From the NCBI RefSeq assembly GCF_037963835.1, contig NZ_CP150145.1, forward strand, positions 6,510,001 to 6,574,000: 64,000 nucleotides of DNA, in the 5' to 3' direction. The stretch comes from Paenibacillus sp. FSL H8-0332. GTDB lineage: Bacteria > Bacillota > Bacilli > Paenibacillales > Paenibacillaceae. The translations under genes and the position numbers were made by a program. The notes beneath the pieces are model-generated. The model was not told the DNA's origin. It searched no databases and saw nothing but the letters and a program-made list of their open reading frames with translations. Positions 61,359-64,000 of this stretch are shown here, piece by piece; position 1 is the first letter of the stretch; each line of letters starts with the position of its first letter.

Positions 61359-63370
61359 CGTTTCCAACACCCTTCCGCAATCTGCCATACCCCAACAGCG
61401 ATAATACCGATAATCAGGCCGAGTCCCAGACCAAGAAGTCCGCGAACCAGCGAGATCAGCACAGGCGAATGAATATGGGCAAAGGTATCCACCATAGACA
61501 GCTGGCCGATGACTGCAATAATCATGATGAAGGCCGCACTCCGGTATTTATAGGCCAAGAATGCACCGAGGATCAGGAGCGGATGCGCCAGCAGGAACTC
61601 CTTGTTGCGCGGTCTTACCCCGACGGTGTTCTCCAGGAAGGTGCGCAGGAGCTTCTCCGGTCCACTTACACTTCCGGCATTCCCTGTCCGGCTTAAATAG
61701 TACATTCCTACGATACCCAGTACACCGGCGGCAATGACCATAGCGAGTGTTATCGGCGTCCGCAGCAGCTTGCCGGTCTTGTTAAAGGCAAACTCTCCAC
61801 GGTACAAGAGGACATACAGTGCGGTAAGCCCGATCGGGGCCAAATGCAGCAGACTTACACCGCGGAACTGATCCAGTACCAGGGCGTAGGTAATATTATT
61901 CAGCAGTGCAATGACGAAAGGCACCGCACTGAATGTAATTAACGCAGTTCTGACATACAGGACCAGACTGTGCGTCAGCCGGCGGCGCGGGCTCATTACG
62001 GCAAAGGTTAACGGATTGGCGCGTAAAGGCGGGCCCATCTCATTAATTTTGCGGATAGCCAGCACTATTGCCAAGGTAGGCGCACTTATGGCTACGGCAA
62101 GTGCCAGCGCCTGCTCAAATAATGTCGGCTTCAGAATCAGCAGCCCGGCGCTACCTACCAGTCCAAGTATCCATACAGGCAGAGTAAGCCAAGGAATGAA
62201 GTAGGAGAACAGCAGGGCAACCATAGCCACGGCTCCGATCACTGCAATCAGCTTGAAATAACGCTGGAAGGAGGAGTCGGCCACATCAAACGCTGTAGCT
62301 TGTCCAAGCTTGAAGCCATTAGACTCAATCTTGGCCACCGCACCCTCAGGTCCGCTGAGACTCTCAATCAGATTATCCAGCGTATCTGTAATGGCAGCCT
62401 TCTTGGTATCTCTCGAGGGAATCGTATTCAGATAGATCATGCGGATATTGCGGTCTTTCGTCCCCAGTGCGAACCGGTCTGCAATCACTTCAGTCTTCAG
62501 GCTGGAATCCGCCTCACTGAGTGAATACAGGCGAGTCACGTTGTAGTCCAGCATATAGGCCAGCTTGGAGAAGCCCTTCTGTTGAACTTTAATATTCTCG
62601 ATAGCTGCAATCCCCATCCCGTGCTGCTTCAGGAGATTAGCGAAGGCTGTCAGACTGGCCGTATCCGCATCATCGGAGTAACCCTTAACCGACTCGCCTT
62701 CAAAAAGAATCCGCTTGACGCCAAGCTCTGCGTAACGGTCCAGCAGCTTTTTCACGGCATCCTGATTGTACGCCAGAGAGTCTACAAGCCGGGGCACAAT
62801 GCTGAAGCCCTTATCGTGCAGCATTTCCAGCGTGATCGGGTCCGGCTGCAGCGGCTTGAGCGTTGCATTCTCCAGCGGAGTCTCGATGATCAGCCCCTGC
62901 TGTCCGCGGTAGTTCCACTCTTCCGTCCGGATGTCCAGACTACTGAAGGCATCGCGGATAACCGGTGAGAGCATTTCACTGTTCTTCGCACTGGTAAAGA
63001 GGACATATGTATAGTTCTCATTCTCCGGAATCACAGTATCAGTAAGATTGGCGATATCAGACGCTCCCCAGATCATCAGGCGGCGCGCCTTGCGGAAATC
63101 CTCCAGTGTATTCTCGTAGATAGCCATACTCTGAACACCGGCAGTCTTCAGCCGGTCCAGCTGCTCGTTGATGTAATCCTGCGGATTCTGCCGGTAGCTC
63201 GCAACCTCAACCAGATCGCGGTAATCAAAGACAAACTCAACCGTTTTGGAAGACTTCTCTGTCTGTAGACGGTCATATACGACCGGAAGCGCACTGATCA
63301 GACCAACCACCATAATAATCCATAACCACTTGCGTGATGCTATATTCCAGCGTTGCCATTTCTGCTGCAC
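61331..63370 (-). CDS. DUF5693 family membrane protein
   Basis: 679 residues from GTG at 63370 (GAGGAGG seven bases upstream; a TTG one codon earlier is close to the site). One N-terminal helix (WLWIIMVVGLISALPVVYD), a ~350-residue extracellular or soluble part (RDLVEVASYRQNPQDYINEQ, GVKRILFEGESVKGYSDDA), then about eight to nine helices to the C-terminus. It belongs to the family commonly found next to csaB; the function is unknown. Its location suggests a role in export or assembly of the pyruvylated polymer, which is inference. Confidence 0.85.
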   Translation of the reverse strand: MQQKWQRWNIASRKWLWIIMVVGLISALPVVYDRLQTEKSSKTVEFVFDYRDLVEVASYRQNPQDYINEQLDRLKTAGVQSMAIYENTLEDFRKARRLMIWGASDIANLTDTVIPENENYTYVLFTSAKNSEMLSPVIRDAFSSLDIRTEEWNYRGQQGLIIETPLENATLKPLQPDPITLEMLHDKGFSIVPRLVDSLAYNQDAVKKLLDRYAELGVKRILFEGESVKGYSDDADTASLTAFANLLKQHGMGIAAIENIKVQQKGFSKLAYMLDYNVTRLYSLSEADSSLKTEVIADRFALGTKDRNIRMIYLNTIPSRDTKKAAITDTLDNLIESLSGPEGAVAKIESNGFKLGQATAFDVADSSFQRYFKLIAVIGAVAMVALLFSYFIPWLTLPVWILGLVGSAGLLILKPTLFEQALALAVAISAPTLAIVLAIRKINEMGPPLRANPLTFAVMSPRRRLTHSLVLYVRTALITFSAVPFVIALLNNITYALVLDQFRGVSLLHLAPIGLTALYVLLYRGEFAFNKTGKLLRTPITLAMVIAAGVLGIVGMYYLSRTGNAGSVSGPEKLLRTFLENTVGVRPRNKEFLLAHPLLILGAFLAYKYRSAAFIMIIAVIGQLSMVDTFAHIHSPVLISLVRGLLGLGLGLIIGIIAVGVWQIAEGCWKRWSPLLKKL

Positions 63371-63448
63371 CAAAGTACCTCCTCTTTCGCTTTAAAGCTG
63401 AATGCCGTACCTCACAGATGCCGTTCCTCTTGCCAGCGGCAAATTTAA

Positions 63449-63491
63449 GCGGAAACGGAGGTCTCTCCATCTGGAGCAGCTCCGTTTCCGC
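63449..63491. other. Strong intercistronic hairpin
   Basis: Perfect 12-bp arms GCGGAAACGGAG/CTCCGTTTCCGC in the gap between the mutase and DUF5693 genes. There is no clear T-run on the minus strand, so it is an RNA processing or partial termination element rather than a typical terminator. Confidence 0.5.
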
Positions 63492-63512
63492 AGGGAGGTT
63501 ATTTATTGTGTA

Positions 63513-64000
63513 TTATTTCCCGTCTACCCGTGCCATAACCTGACTGGTCAATTCAGCAACCTTGTGCTTGGCGTTATCCAGTGATTCACCCACAACCGCA
63601 AAATACACTTTGATCTTCGGTTCAGTGCCGGAAGGACGCAGGCAGAACCACGAGCCGTCCGATAGCAAATACTTCAGCACGTTCTCCTTAGGCAGACCGT
63701 CAAGTCCCAATGAATAGTCCAGCACCTGCGTCACGGAAGCCCCTGCGATTTCGTGCGGCGGGCTGGTGCGCCAGTCATTCATAATTCCCTGAATCTGGGC
63801 CACTCCATCCTTGCCTTTCAGCGTGCGGGATTCCAGGCTCTCCAGGAAGTATCCGAACTGCGCATACAGCTCTTGCAGCACATCGTACAGGGTCTTGCCC
63901 TGGGCCTTGTAATAGGCACCCGCTTCGGCGATCAGCATCGCAGCAAGGACTGCATCCTTATCACGGGCATAGTTGCCGGCCAGGTAGCCGTAGCTCTCTT
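63513..64000 (-). CDS. Phosphosugar mutase, C-terminal part (5' end outside window)
   Basis: The frame is open to the window edge, showing 161 codons. ESYGYLAGNYARDKDAVLAA is the alpha-D-phosphohexomutase sugar-binding loop, and the C-terminal RPSGTEPKIKVYFAV phosphate-binding loop is intact. It interconverts hexose 1- and 6-phosphates (phosphoglucomutase/phosphomannomutase type, PgcA-like), which would feed sugar nucleotides to glycopolymers. Upstream of the DUF5693-csaB-tagA set by ~140 bp. Confidence 0.9.
   Translation of the reverse strand, partial: ESYGYLAGNYARDKDAVLAAMLIAEAGAYYKAQGKTLYDVLQELYAQFGYFLESLESRTLKGKDGVAQIQGIMNDWRTSPPHEIAGASVTQVLDYSLGLDGLPKENVLKYLLSDGSWFCLRPSGTEPKIKVYFAVVGESLDNAKHKVAELTSQVMARVDGK

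Noticed and set aside
1..64000. Mobile elements, prophage, defence islands, CRISPR, tRNA or rRNA genes
   Set aside because: None seen: no transposase, integrase, phage or restriction motifs, and no direct-repeat arrays with unique spacers.

Overview
The window looks like a chromosomal segment of a spore-forming, motile, S-layer-bearing Gram-positive bacterium, most likely Paenibacillus or a close relative. The evidence is an alpha/beta-type spore protein, a B. subtilis-like comF-flagellin late flagellar region, several secreted proteins with S-layer homology (SLH) domains, CsaB-type cell-wall pyruvylation, and an argCJBDFGH cluster. I saw no IS element, prophage, CRISPR array, tRNA or rRNA. 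Nearly all genes are on the minus strand; only the first gene and an esterase are on the plus strand.

Layout. 1-6.5 kb: a very large secreted protein (plus strand, 5' end outside the window) converges on a three-gene minus-strand set of two type IV prepilin-like proteins and a PilX-like protein. 6.8-7.5 kb: an esterase. 7.7-16.4 kb: arginine biosynthesis (argC-J-B-D-F-G-H) behind a promoter that overlaps an ARG-box-like operator. 16.5-22.5 kb: a YitT-family membrane protein, prfB with its programmed +1 frameshift, secA and the long-form hpf. 22.7-24.8 kb: an SLH protein and a cold-shock protein. 24.9-38.2 kb: comFA, comFC, yvyF-like, flgM, flgN, flgK, flgL, a DUF6470 protein, fliW, csrA, flagellin, flaG, fliD, fliS and fliT-like, with sigma-D promoters. 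38.5-43.1 kb: degU, degS and a phosphodiester-glycosidase surface protein. 43.4-58 kb: a giant SLH protein, metK, a spore protein, a small secreted protein, the probable main S-layer protein, a small unknown protein and another giant SLH protein. 58.2-64 kb: tagO-like, tagA-like, csaB, a DUF5693 membrane protein and the end of a phosphosugar mutase.

How it fits together. SLH domains bind pyruvylated secondary cell-wall polymer. The 58-64 kb genes plausibly start (TagO), extend (TagA) and pyruvylate (CsaB) that polymer, while four SLH proteins in the window would be anchored to it and SecA would export them. The flagellar block carries the FliW-CsrA-flagellin control circuit with a clear CsrA-type hairpin in the flagellin leader.

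Most interesting non-coding signals: (i) a sigma-D promoter before flgM whose -10 element forms one arm of an intrinsic terminator, so upstream read-through should stop while sigma-D transcripts start past that arm; (ii) two copies of a long intergenic hairpin with compensatory stem changes (about 10.52-10.67 and 18.68-18.82 kb); (iii) a 12-bp perfect inverted repeat linking the last codons of one gene to the start of degS; (iv) a spore protein with two protease-site-like motifs.

Gene-free stretches over 300 bases: 10458-10767 (hairpin repeat), 18560-19088 (hairpin repeat, possible gene remnant, secA terminator), 21594-21900 (secA promoter, hpf hairpin), 24138-24557 (structured SLH-gene leader, csp terminator) and 52898-53558 (S-layer promoter and long leader, inverted repeats, terminator). 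All coordinates and motifs were read by eye; no database search or folding program was run.
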